Source: Isoetes taiwanensis (Eukaryota > Streptophyta > Lycopodiopsida > Isoetales > Isoetaceae). Taken from it: a stretch of 64,000 nt of DNA. How positions within the stretch are numbered: position 1 is the stretch's first letter; each line of letters opens with the position of its first letter. The stretch spans positions 3,639,606 to 3,703,605 of the forward strand of contig JAJEKV010000052.1 of assembly GCA_021234155.1 (NCBI GenBank), read 5' to 3'. Below the pieces are notes generated by a model. That model was not told the DNA's origin, searched no databases, and was given only the letters and a program-made list of their open reading frames with translations. Shown here in pieces: positions 23,420 to 34,650 of this stretch. Both the position numbers and the translations under genes were made by a program.

Positions 23420-24273
23420 TTGAAGACATCAAGGTCCCAGCCGATGTACAGACAGATAAGGAGAGGAGACCGAAAAGGCAGACCCAAGAGAGGGAAGCAT
23501 GACAAACACCTCAACCGACAAACGAGTAGAACAGGACACCACCGGCCTATCATCAATCTTCATCAAATGGGAAGAATATTGGTAACCAACGGCACCAAGA
23601 ATGTTCTAGATGTCAACCTCCTGGCTACCACGTCCACGAGCTCACATCAGAAAGAGGATCTCAACGCCTTCACCAACTCGACGCACATGAGTTTCAAATG
23701 GAAGAACGCAAGACAACAAAATACAGGTACAGGAAGATGTTAGGCATCGATGCCGCGTTAGCATCACGAGCTAGGGCCAGAGGGCATAATCTTCCGTCGA
23801 GGAGAGAACTCATGGTGACACAGGAGCGTATAGAAACCGCAGGGAAGACCACCACGACCTTGCAGCCCAGCAACTCAAGCGAATGTCATGCAACGTCAGC
23901 AAAAGAAGCAACCAAGCTAGGCAACCACAAAGCACCTAAGGCTGACCAGGACGAGCTCCCAGCTCCCTTGCACCAGCAGGAGAACTTTCACCGGTTCCAA
24001 AAAGTAGGAGACGCATATCAGGGAAGGAACACCTCCAACTTGAGGGCCTATATCAGCATTAGGGGCAAGATCAAGGAGGAGAAGATTCGGCTCGAACAAG
24101 AATTCCAGATCCAGAAACACCTAGCAACCAAAGGAAGGACGACCTCACTACGTCAGCCAAGGAGTGCGAGACTCGAATGGATAGGACCCAAAGGACGGAG
24201 GAGACAACCTAGCCAGCAGGTACAAATCACGCAAAGGCGACCAGAAGGAGCTATGATAGGGCAATGGAGATGA
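23420..24273 (+). other. Charged open frames in the LTR element interior
   Basis: Overlapping frames encode very basic, Arg/Lys/Gln-rich sequence (for example KIKEEKIRLEQEFQIQKHL near 24070) that could be a decayed gag coiled coil. There is no zinc knuckle or protease motif. The neighbouring stretches 22645-23419 and 24274-28900 contain only short frames and a (GATA)n run at about 27627. Confidence 0.3.
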
Positions 24274-27200
24274 CCACACTTCCAGGCACAGGAGAGCCAC
24301 CTCGGAATGAAGCAAAGCCCAAGCAACAGGAGTCGCACTCAGAAATTCAACCTGCGGGGGAATGACAATGCCTGCCTACTGACCACGATCTCAGAGCTTC
24401 GAAGACATTCAAGAATGCCCGACTGCAACAGCCAGGGGACCCTACTCAAGCTCGATCAATGGCACCGCAAATCAGCAATCTTGCAACGACACACCGCATG
24501 TAGGGACGTGAGCGGTTACCGCATTCCTCGCGACGAACATACACAATAAGGAGGAGCATCTTTTTCAAGGGATCACATCGACGAACACTCTTCGCAACTT
24601 GAGGTGATCAGCTCGGATCAGACATGAAGCTCAACAATAGTAGCAGCATCTCAAGGAATCCCGGAGTCAACCAGAACGAAGAAGATGCAGCAAAACTGAA
24701 GAATCAAACGCGATCGAGGAGGGGAAACCCTAAAGGAGTATAAACATTTAAGTAGATATTCGTAGTTGTTTTGAAAAAGTGGATGAATTAAAAATCCCAA
24801 TGTAAATGCGTATATGTCTATTGTATATCTCGGGGGCTCACAGATATAGTGGAGAAACATGAGTTTAGAGTCATGTTTTACGGGATTTAGTGCTTAGATC
24901 AGGAAGCTCCTTCACTTCGACTAACAAAGGAGGAAGCAAGGAGGCACAACTATAGCCCAAGACCAAAATGGAAGAGCAAGTATGAGGGAGAACGACCAGA
25001 GGCCAAACAAACCTTCGACTCCAAACACTTCGGGAAATGCCCTCAAGCAGAAGACTGCTCGACCACCCAATGTTAGAATAAGAGACAACACCGGTCATGT
25101 CAAGATCATCAACGCGGCACCAGGACATCGTCAGGGCGCAACACTACCTCTTGTAGCAGTGGCAGCACTTGACGAACTTATGACATGAGTGGCCTCAACA
25201 ATGGAAGGAGGAACGCCCCGACATCAACAAGCCAACTAAGAAGGCAACATCTCGACAACCATAATTCCAACTTGTGGTAATATAGGGTGATGTGCTATGA
25301 CACGTGTATTAGATGGAGATGCACTTACGAAAGGCACCGCGACGAGGAGATATGCCTCCAACAACTAGGTGATGGCTTCGTCAGGTACTCCTACCAGTAA
25401 TTAGAAGAGAAGAAGCCGACCATATCTCCGACATGTGGCACGTCAAACGCCCAAGGTAGAAGCATTCGACACCTTAACGACAAGGATAGCAACTGAAGCA
25501 CCTTCGGCGAAAAGAGAGTTCAAGATAATAGCCAGGCTATTCAGCGACAAGAGTATATCTAAGGCAGGTACTTGTTCAACTCAAGGGTCAAGCTGTGCAG
25601 ATACAAGGATCCATCATCCCGACAACATAGCCAGCAGGGAGGAGAGCCATGATGCTTTACTTGCCATAGAGACCGACATGCATAGAGGGACAAAGGTCAG
25701 GAACTGAAACTGGAGAAGTGCTAGCAACCGACTTCTTCCACGAGCTCTCTCGAGGCAACAGGAAGATCCAAACTGACGAGCACAAACAAAGCCACCGGAA
25801 GGTACCTCAAGACAAGAAGACGGCATAGCACTATGGAACGTGACAACGTCCAAGCCATGTGATCGAGGAGATCAAACAAGGAAGTTTGGAAGCTCGATGG
25901 AGAAGCAACTAGGCGAGGCGAGCCGATGACTTGCACGCGGACTTGCATGCAACTTGGTGAACCCAAGGATGGACGATTCAAAGAACAACTACAAAAGAGA
26001 ACAATTCCAGAGGAGTATAGCCAAAGAAATCGCGCACAACCTCAAGAGACGCCTCCAAATAGCTTCAAGTATCATGAAGGGGAGAACAATTACAACCCGA
26101 GAACAGGATCAGGAAGCAGACCGAAATGTCGAAGCATCAACGACCAGCACACCTTTAGTTATAATGTGATGCAAAGCGTGTTGTGCCATAGCCGACAAAA
26201 TATAAACAAGTTACCCCGGAGTACGAGTCGACGTACAAATAGGAGGATATAGATCGTCAACACCATTGCACCGGGAGGAACACCGATGACATTGCCAAGG
26301 AGTAGGTGCGCAACTCGAGGGAGACCTAATAGCTCTAGTAGTAATTGTAATTATGTAAGCTATATGTTTTGCATGTATAGTTCCCTTGTTATTCCTTCCC
26401 TCCCATAGTGTAACAGATCAAAGGAAGAGATGTCATGCAAGTTGCAGGGGTGAAGCAATCAACATCGTCAACACTCTTCGGGCAACACGATAACGACAAG
26501 AGGACTCGACGTATGAGACATCGATGGAGTCGAGGAAACAATATCGGATACAAAGTCGTCCTTTAGCTGCCAAGACAAAGAGTTCAAGATGAAAGATCTC
26601 TTTCAACGGCGCCACCTTTAGGCATTTGAAAAGCGGCATGCAAGATTTCAAGTGATCAACTACACCATCAAGCCACCCGCAATGAGAGGCTTCTAGCGAA
26701 CAAAGTCAACCTCTACATCAAAGAGGATCCACCGTCAAGGAGACTGAAGTATCGAGCGACTCGGAAGAACGTTACCTTGCTCCTTCAAGCAGGCAACGAG
26801 TGGATGAGCTTCTAGCAAGCTCAAGGATCTAAGGCCACGGGGCCTAGTAGGTTAAATATATGGACGGTAACATCCATATTGGGATTAGAAGGCAATTCCG
26901 GATATTCTCGTTGAAAGCATTGCCCAATTGGGAAGGAAACGCATAGGAGTAACTAAAATTATACACGATTGTTAACAGACATCCAACATATTGAAACCAC
27001 TTGGTGAGATTGATCACCTCGCTAAGAAGGAATCATTACTAGGATAATTGTTGACCATGTATAAATCTAGTATCTCCAAAAGAATAATCCAACCGAAAGA
27101 AAAGAAGTAATCTAACAAGTCCGGCCAACTTGTTACGATGACATCAATTCGATTGGTATGAATATTCCAAGAGTTTAAATAACTAAGAAAGGGGGAATCT

Positions 27201-28902
27201 CTAGAATAATAAAAGAATAGTACATGCAAGGTACATCTAAAATAAGAATTATAGTAATCAAATAGTCTTTTGAGACAAAAGGAATTGTCGTCATGACAAA
27301 ACCTTGTGGTTTAGAATCGTTCTAACTAAGTAGGTAACCCGTAACTATATTGAAATAAATGATAACATAATATGTATATCCATCTTAGGTGGTTATATAT
27401 GTTAGCTAAGGCTAGTAACTTAATGTGCTAAGTAAGAAGCATATAACCTCTTAAGGGGAGAGAATAGATATGACGTTGTGTACAACGTCATTGAAGGGGT
27501 GCAGGACCATTTTTCTTTTCGAAGAAAGTGGGAGCGCTCAATCTTATGATTGAACGTACTTGCATCGAATTGACCGACCCGTAGAATAGAGTTCTTTCCG
27601 GCAATGGCCGAAGCGAATAGAGCGTAAGATAGATAGATAGATAGCTCAGGAGGCCTTCAACGTGCGAGACAGACGTAGTAGCGAACTACACCAATGAATT
27701 GGAGCAAAAACTATGGGAGCAATGAACGACCAAGTCACCTCCAAACTACTCGACGCCGGCTCAATGAGTGGATGCGTTCTAGCCTTAGGTAAGGTATGCG
27801 CATGTATTATAAGCTTTAATGTGTCTTATTGATAAGTTAAATATAGATCCTAATAACTGCATAGAAATTGTTGTACGTATATGTATCATAGGGAAATAAG
27901 TTAAAGAACAACGATAATGTGAGGTAGCATGTTAATTAATCCTTCGCAAGGATGCAATTCCTTCAAAGGATAGCTATATGACCTCGGGGTCCTTATAAAT
28001 ATAAATAGAAAATAGAATTCAGACATATTTAAGTGCATCTTAGGGATATACTTCCAAGGATAATGCAGGACCCAAGGAAGAGAATAAGAAGCACATCTAA
28101 TTCTTGTGTATGATAATTAAAACCTTGTCTATGATACAATAGGTCTAAATCAGGGTTATTGTTTAAATAATCGCGATCTAAAAGTCGTTAAATATTGCAA
28201 AGCTTAGATTAAATATAATTGTACTATCGGAAGTAACATATCCGATACTATGATAATGTTAATTCATAAATATTACCTTAGGGTAATTATGTTAATCACA
28301 TGCATTAAAGGAGCCAGCAAAAATTGGCTCAGGCATGTCGATTTGTGTTTAGATTAGTTTCATGTGTAGTTAAGATTAATCTACGCATGCAACCTATGCT
28401 TGGTATGGATTGCATGCGTTGCTACCGATGATGAGACCACTACGGTGATCTCTAGGGCGTGGTGTAATGTCAATGTAGGCATGACCGCGTTTCCGCTTGG
28501 ACGAGTGGAAGGTAGATTAGAAAGTCTACTTCTGTCCCACGGAAGTAGACGACCTCGAGAGAAAGGAGGTCATTGAGGAATGCATTGATAGGAAAAGCAC
28601 CTCTAGCCCCATATATGCTTTGATAGGAGGAATCTGGCCTTCACGCCCCATATACGGGAAGGACCTATCCTCCACGCTGGGCAACTAGGGTGTAGGCATG
28701 AGCGGCATATAGGCATATATTTGTCTCCACGGCCATAATGGAAGATTCACCCTCTTCCCCTGTGGGAGATTAGCCATGCATCCATGTAGATAGGTGGGGT
28801 GGTCACCATATAACCAAAATTTTATTAATAATTAATAATAGGTAGTGTCGACCTGCAGGCCAATAGAGCGCTCCGGAGGGCAAGGAGGTCGAACTACGAA
28901 GG

Positions 28903-29265
28903 CTTGCAACACAAATTTTGTTATAATGTGTTGCAAGGGATGAAGAGTACCTTAGAAGTGTAAATTTTGTATGAAATTGATAAACTTTGATAAACTTAAA
29001 TGTTGTATTAAGTAAGGTTAATAATTACCTTGCGTGGATTAAGTTATGATGTGATAAGTTAATTGGATAACGAAATAGTAATGTCTTAAACATTACCTTA
29101 GAGTAATTCTAATAATTAAGATAGTAAGTATGTAATTATAGATATTGTAAAACTAATGCAGGATTTTAAGGTCAAGAGACACGCAACACAAATTTTGTTG
29201 GAATGTGTTGCAAGGAATGAAGAGTACCTTAAATAATAATTGTATATGAAAGTGTTAAATTGTGA
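28903..29265 (+). repeat. Duplicated hairpin segment near the 3' end of the LTR element
   Basis: CTTGCAACACA pairs perfectly with TGTGTTGCAAG at 28903-28937. A copy lies at 29182-29212, followed in both by GATGAAGAGTACCTTA or close to it. The copies are about 276 bp apart. Confidence 0.8.
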
Positions 29266-29501
29266 TAAACTAAATGTTGTGATAATAGAAACTAATAAGT
29301 ACCTTGTTTTAGTAGAAGTTACGAATTGACAACTTATTTGATAATGTAATGGCGTAATAATGATTTAAAAATATTACCTTAAGGTAATCGTAATAAATGT
29401 GTAAGTATTATAGTAGTATATCGTATGCATCGGGTTGATTGCGGGTTAGGGAAGAGTCCAAGGTGGGAGACCCACGATCTTTGCGGACACGACATCATTT
29501 C

Positions 29502-29514
29502 AAGGTGGGGAGAA
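29502..29514 (+). other. Polypurine tract
   Basis: AAGGTGGGGAGAA lies directly before the right LTR, the expected site of plus-strand priming. Confidence 0.8.
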
Positions 29515-31218
29515 TGTGGCGTTCTAGCACGCGATTACGCTCCCGGGGATTATCTTACCATTGCCTCGTCAGCATTACCGCCACCCGACCGCGCGGTGCG
29601 CCAGCGTAACGCAGGGCTGCTAGTAGCCCTAGGGGCAACTTGCAAGGAGTGTGCATTTAGTAATGTGCACATTAAACCATGTGCACATTCACTTAGGTGC
29701 ACATTTTCCCATGTGGCCACTTTATGCCAAGTGGGCCATACCCATAGGTGCAATTAATGTGCACATTTTCCAATGTGCACATTCATTAATGTGCACACAT
29801 TTCCATGTGAGCACAATTGGGTGCACACATTTCCATGTGGGCACATTTGGCCACCTAGCCATTAAAGGCAAGTGGGCCCATTTCCAATTATCCCACATGC
29901 CTAAAGGGGATAATTGGAAACCCTAGCCAACCCCCTTGTCTATTTAAGTAGGAGAACCCTAACTTGCCCATTTTCATTTCTAGGGTTTTAGAGCTCTGTT
30001 TTGGCTGCCTCAAGGGTCAAAACCGTCTCCCAGACTCTCTCTGAGAGAATTGCATCATTAGTTTTCCTTGATTCGAGCATCTCAGCAGGATGGTCGAGCT
30101 CAGGTCAGGAGGAGGAACTCAAGGATCAGGTATTTAGGCAATTTAGTAGTCTAAACCCCATTTCAGCCATTGAATCAGTAGGTTTAGCCTCTTAAATTGC
30201 CCATAGCAGCCCTCTAGATCTCTAGATAGCAGATTCTAACTAAAGAACCTAACTCTATGATGTAGATTAGATATAGTTCTTTAGTTCTTTCCGTGATGTA
30301 TATGGATGATGTATCTCTATGAACTCCTTGTATTGGGAAGGGGGGTAGAGACACGAAGCTTGGTAGTAGATGCTCCTAGAGTAGCCTCTCTAGCACACTA
30401 TAGATTCGGCTGTGCACAAGAGCCACACAGGGATGTGGGTGAAGGGGGGGACCGGGCCGAGAAGGAGGTTCATGTCGACTCTTGAGCGATCCCTCGGGTG
30501 TGTAAAGCCCTACAGGGGATCATTGTGACTAGGTCCAATGGCTTGCCACTGCGTGTGGGCAAGGCATGGGCTCATTACCCGTGAAGTGGTGTTCACTTTC
30601 CGGTGGGTTCGGTCGAGAACACGAGGCGTTGGCCCTCTAGTCACCTTGAGTCAACATGTAGATCTCTCGGAGGGAGTGATCCCTACCTGCCCCATCCGGG
30701 GCTGCGAGGATGAGCCCGGGAGTAGCCCTTTTGGCTATGCATCCGGTGGGCTGATCCAGTCCCGACACTTTCAGACCACTCACGCAAAGTGTGCAATGGG
30801 AGGGGCGGATGGAGTGGACAACCTTAAGCCATGTTCATATGCCAGCCAAATCCATTGCCATGAATTCTATCTGCAATGAACTCTGGAGACCCAAGCCGTC
30901 AGTCATCCCTTTGAGTCTGAGCCTTGGGTAGGATTTCCCCTATGCATTGTGCTGATCATTGTCTTTTGCAGATGTGATGTGCCACCCAGAAGGGTGGGTA
31001 TATGTGTTGCTCTTATATACTGACATGTATGTTTACGCTTCCGCAGCTAGGTAGGCCCTGAGGGAGACGGGGTACAATGACCCTTTCACTCTTCCCACTG
31101 GAACCCGTCACGGTTGCAGTGCTATGTGAAGGGCCCTGTATCGGCATGGAGCTGGTATGGGGGAAGAACTCCTGTTTGTATACGGTGAGTGCACCGTATG
31201 CGAGTAGGGGACGTCACA
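29515..31218 (+). repeat. Right LTR
   Basis: 1,704 bp. Most of it is nearly identical to the left LTR, including the last 400 bp. It diverges in patches at the 5' end and around 30390-30780. Confidence 0.93.
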
Positions 31219-32035
31219 TGGCAAGAGACCTTTGTACCCAATGGAGACTGAATACTAGACAGCGCCGTCTTCTCCAGTAATCTTCTTCACAAGGGCCACT
31301 TTTCTTCTCAACTCGGCCAGTACCTTAGGGGGTAGAGTCTCCTTATGTTTTGTATTTTTAGCCTTCCAATTCTTTAGGAAGTCCTTTGACCAGAATACAA
31401 ACTTCTTGATGTCATCATTACTGACCTTGTATTTGTCCAGCAATCCAATTTCAGATAATGCCACATCCCCCGATAGCCTTTGTAACTCAGCTCCTACAGC
31501 TGACTTCATTGTACGTACATCCTTCACATGGTTGCATCACTCAACGAAGGACATCCTATCCTTAGTGAAAGCACTCTTCTTGTATAAGACTTCCTTCTTT
31601 AAGCACTGGTCTAAAACCCAAATGGTCTCAGCGTCGTCTAGCCCCTGAGTCTTTCTCATCTCTGTCACATTCAAGTCAAAGATGCTTACATCAACAGGAG
31701 GCACCCTACCCATAGTATCTGGCAGCTTCCTTTGTGCATAAGCGTCCCAGAATTCATTCCACTTTTGCCATACTGCCTCCTTACAAAACACAATCTTATA
31801 CGAGTCTGTTGGACCTGACCTGCTAGATGAGCTTTCAGAAGGATCTGCAATGTCATCACCACCTTTTTTCTTTGATTTTCTTGCAGTTTTCTTCTTCTCC
31901 TGTATAATTGTCTGCGACAGAGTCCGCTCCAGCAGCTTGAAAGCCTCAGACTTTGACCCGCCCTGTCTGGTGGGTAATGGGCAGCCATATTCCACCCACT
32001 GTTGACGGGCGTGGCGCAGTTGCTCCACGTATGGA
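31219..32035 (-). pseudogene. Gene A exon 3, upstream part: linker
   Basis: Encodes VEQLRHARQQWVEYGCPLP, a lysine cluster (EKKKTARKSKKKGG), an Asp/Ser-rich stretch, then mostly helical sequence with DDIKKFVFWSKDFLKNWKAK. TGA (31537-31539) and TAG (31255-31257) are the only breaks; the frame resumes unchanged after each. The exon stops at the TGGCA target site of the LTR retrotransposon and continues at 19606. I do not recognise this region. Confidence 0.75.
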
Positions 32036-32444
32036 CTGCCAAAAGTACAGGCATTGAATCAGTATCAGAGACAAGAAACACGCCGGGCGCGATTTCAATA
32101 GAAAAGATCAACCTCAAAGCACGCCTGGCATGAAATGAATTAAATACCAATGCAATTCACGCCAGGCGTGCTTTCGAATCGGTTGAATTCACGCCAGGCG
32201 TGCTTTCGAATCGGTTGAATTCACGCCAGGCGTGATTTCAAATGAATTGAAATCACGCCAGGCGTGCTTTCAAATCAAATCAATTCACGCCAGGCGTGCT
32301 TTAACATTTCACGCCTGGCCTGAATTGGTTTGTTTTGAAAACACGCCTGGCGTGATTTGGTTTCATTACAGGAAATCACGGTTTCATTTGAATGAATGCC
32401 TGGCGTGAATATGAAAGTGCTAACATCCTAATACAGTTAGTTAC
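32036..32444 (-). other. Gene A intron 2 with palindrome array
   Basis: The donor AAAAG|GTAACT and acceptor TTTTGGCAG give a phase-2 intron that joins FLYK to SPYVEQLR in frame. Almost its whole length is taken up by about ten copies of the CACGCCNGGCGTG palindrome. Confidence 0.8.
32079..32407. repeat. Palindrome array 2 (gene A intron 2), 32-bp phased
   Basis: About ten copies of CACGCCNGGCGTG start at 32079, 32120, 32158, 32190, 32222, 32254, 32286, 32310, 32342 and about 32395. Five intervals are exactly 32 bp, close to three helical turns. Spacers are AT-rich with GAATT and CTTTC. Most copies keep both half-sites. Confidence 0.9.
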
Positions 32445-33602
32445 CTTTTGTATAAAAATGTCTTCCCCATTTCATTCAAAGTTGCACTAATCTCAGCCAA
32501 ATCTGCAGGTGAAGTATTGGCATCCAAGATACGACACCTCCTATATGCATAGTGATTGTAGAACGCGTTTTGGCCTGTTTGTTTTGCCTGCCTGATGAGG
32601 GCCTTCTGTGCCTCAACAGAATGTTGCCCGTCGATGACGACGAATTTAATGTTATCCTTTATCATTACGTCCTCGAAGTTCGTCCACTCAGCGGGCTTGT
32701 TCGAGATCATATCCCAAGGTAGCACATCCGCTGGCATAGGCATTTGACCTGGATTACTAATCATGCTCTGAACAATCTCCATGGCATGTGCTGGATCATA
32801 TCTTCTGCTAACATAAATGGAGCTTGGTGAACGGATGAGGGACTTCACATGGATCTGAAAAGTTTCCTTAAGACCCAATGGATAATGGTCGAGTATTTAT
32901 TCAATTTTGTTCATGGCCTCTAGCTTGCGCCACTCTGTCTGTTCATTCTCAAAAACGTAAGCCTCCATGCCTTCGACAACCGCAGTTGAACATCCTTCCC
33001 TAGATCTAGGACCCTCTTAGAAGCTTTCAAGTCAGCTAATTCCTAGCGTGCCGCAAATAGTGACTTGGTGTCGGTTTAGTGAACATGCCTCTACACGCAA
33101 TTTGTAACCCCTTGGCAAATAGATATTACGAATCGCTACATTGGTTGGCCAACCATATTTAAAACATGTCTCACCGTTCACATCTATCTTCATGAACGTA
33201 TCCTTGTATGCGGTAGCTCTACAAAGTGAGTAAGTCCGAAAGCAGATCTTTCTTTTGCTTATGTGTAATCTCCAAGAGCAATTTGCAGTTGGTGTCATCC
33301 TCTTCCTCACAAGAGATTAGGATCCCTTGTTTGGCCATCTTGTTCCGCTTCCTTTTTCCTCGAGAAGAGAGTTAAGTCGAGCTTGCCATTTGTCTTGGCA
33401 AGGTCAACGTACTCACTCGGCACCCTCGCCCATTTCCTCTTGAGGCGTGCAGGTCGGTGGTTGCTATAAGAATCGGCCCTTCATCATCTAAGGTGAGATC
33501 ATATGGTACCATGATCCGGGTCGCCCTTGCTTTCTTTGGCAGGATTAGAACCCAATTATTAGGGTTTTCTTCCTCTTGGGCACCGCGAAAAGAAGATGAG
33601 CA
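32445..33602 (-). pseudogene. Gene A exon 2: N-terminal region and ParB-like domain
   Basis: The first part shows NNWVLILPKKARATRIMVPY, then RLKRKWARVPSEYVDLAK, then YSLCRATAYKDTFMKIDVNG, in frames that shift twice. The downstream part (about 32445-32880) reads as a ParB N-terminal/sulfiredoxin-like domain. It has IHVKSLIRSP at the start, RRYDPAHAMEIVQSM in the helix, the signature FVVIDGQHSVEAQKAL (usually DGxHR in ParB-like folds; here Ser replaces Arg) and a closing ISATLNEMGK segment. A TAA lies at 32897-32899 just upstream of the domain. The family assignment is by motif order; a profile search would test it. Confidence 0.7.
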
Positions 33603-34036
33603 CTTTTAGAGTACTTTTCGAGAACAAGAGATCACGCTTGGCGTGCATTTAAACCTAAATTAGTACAAATCACGCTTGGCATGTTGGTAGCTCCTATTAT
33701 TGACCATGCTATGCGTGAATTTGAAACTAAATTATTTTGCATCCACATTTTAAGCTACATACCCTTCATGAATCCATATTTCACACTATTTAACCTCATT
33801 GAACATTGCTATCTCCAACTGTCTAACACCGCTATATTCTATATATAAAACAGAGCAAAATTATGTTCTACAAAACGGACAATCAGAGCATTAACTGATG
33901 GTAATACTTAAAATTCATGCAAAGCATAATAACTCAAACTCATGCAAAGCATATTAACTGAAGGCAAGGAAATATCTCAAATTCATGCAAGCATTATACT
34001 CTCCACACAGTGTGTATTCTGTGGCAAATTAAATAC
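33603..34036 (-). other. Gene A intron 1
   Basis: An AT-rich stretch between a GTATTT donor and a TAAAAG acceptor (minus strand). It carries two clear copies of the CACGCTTGGCGTG-type palindrome near its 3' end (33633 and 33671). No coding signal. Confidence 0.5.
33633..33717. repeat. Palindrome array 3 (gene A intron 1)
   Basis: CACGCTTGGCGTG at 33633, CACGCTTGGCATG at 33671 and a degenerate CCATGCTATGCGTG near 33704. Confidence 0.65.
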
Positions 34037-34163
34037 CTTGAATAGGGTTCTGTGTATTCTGATCAACGTCCTATGAAACTTGAGAAGAGCCGGGTTTAGA
34101 GATTCCTCTTCTACCGCTTCCTCTGCCCCGTCCGCCTCGACCTCGATTCGTTTTAGAAGACAT
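34037..34163 (-). pseudogene. Gene A exon 1, RG-rich N-terminus
   Basis: The ATG at 34161-34163 opens MSSKTNRGRGGRGRGSGRR, an RGG-type basic tail common in nucleic-acid-binding proteins. Codon 31 is TAG (34071-34073). The exon ends at a CAAG|GTATTT donor. Joining it to the AAAAG acceptor at 33603 does not give the expected phase, so an indel or a different acceptor is needed. Confidence 0.6.
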
Positions 34164-34254
34164 CTTTGGAGTCGCCTAGTAACAGAGTCGGAAGGTCGCT
34201 TGGATACGCGCTCGAGCTGCTCGAAGAAATAGCTTTTTCTACCTGTACGAGAAA

Positions 34255-34650
34255 TAGATAAGATAAGATAAGATAATCATTTTAACGTCCACGGAAGCCC
34301 ATCTGGGCTTATGGGACCAAGTACATGGGGGACCGAAGTCCTGGACCGAAGTCCAAACAAGAACATGGGCCAAAGCCCTTAAGCAAAAGCACAACGTGAG
34401 CAAAAGCACAATCACCATGGCCCAGATTAAAAACCACCTGGGAAAAAACCGTTACCAGGATGATTATGGCTGCTCACAAATCCAAAAATCCATGCTGTTG
34501 CAAAAAGCAACAAAAATACCTCCAAAAAACAAACCTTCACCAAATGCCCCCAAACCGTAACCTCTTCACAGCTGATTCTAAGTACTGGCGTGGACGCATG
34601 CATGCGCTAAATCTCCATCTTCACGCTGATCCACATGCATCTACATGACC
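34255..34650 (-). mobile_element. LINE 3' end with AGATA-repeat tail
   Basis: (AGATA)n at 34255-34275 is followed by AACGTCCACGGAAGCCCAT, GGGCTTATGGGACCAA and AAAAACCGTTACCAGGATG. The same blocks, in the same order, form the 3' end of the LINE at 46039 (GTCCGTGGAGGCC, GGCCTATGGGACC, AAAAACCGTCGCAACAAC), but with an AAGG tail there. The inner boundary is uncertain, and I see nothing coding from 34650 to 35160. Confidence 0.65.

Larger units (their letters stand above)
19607..31218 (+). mobile_element. LTR retrotransposon, large and apparently non-autonomous (11.6 kb)
   Basis: Two direct LTRs (19607-21305 and 29515-31218) begin TGTG(A/G)CGTTCTAG and end GACGTCACA. A 5-bp target duplication, TGGCA, flanks it (19602-19606 and 31219-31223). 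The primer-binding site TGGTATCAGAGCA follows the left LTR after one base, and a purine tract precedes the right LTR. Across the 8.2-kb interior I see no reverse transcriptase, RNase H, integrase or protease motif, only short charged open frames (for example 23698-24273). It fits a large retrotransposon derivative mobilised in trans. It interrupts gene A. Confidence 0.93.
7361..34163 (-). pseudogene. Gene A: ParB-like / methyltransferase-like / FCP1-like multidomain pseudogene, split by transposons
   Basis: The gene runs on the minus strand from an ATG at 34163 to a stop at 7361. Without the two insertions (9087-19295 and 19607-31218) it spans about 5 kb and encodes roughly 1,300 residues. 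They form an RG-rich N-terminus, a ParB/sulfiredoxin-like domain (about residues 290-425), a Lys/Ser-rich linker, a beta-class methyltransferase-like domain (about 700-930), an acidic, Asn-rich tail and an FCP1-like HAD domain (about 1105-1310). Three introns with GT-AG borders lie at 33603-34036, 32036-32444 and 7998-8199; the last two keep the frame exactly. In-frame stops lie at 34071, 32897, 31537, 31255, 8961 and 8253, and frameshifts are likely near 33310, 33450 and 32950-33060. It is therefore a pseudogene. ParB plus methyltransferase fusions are known from phages and bacteria; I know of no described plant family with this full order. Confidence 0.8.

Noticed and set aside
23420-24273. 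Functional gag gene
   Set aside because: Overlapping basic frames without a zinc knuckle, capsid motif or continuation into protease/RT.
7361-34163. Recent bacterial contamination as the source of the ParB-like gene
   Set aside because: The gene has several GT-AG introns, plant transposons inserted in its exons and a second decayed copy nearby, so it is resident in the plant genome.
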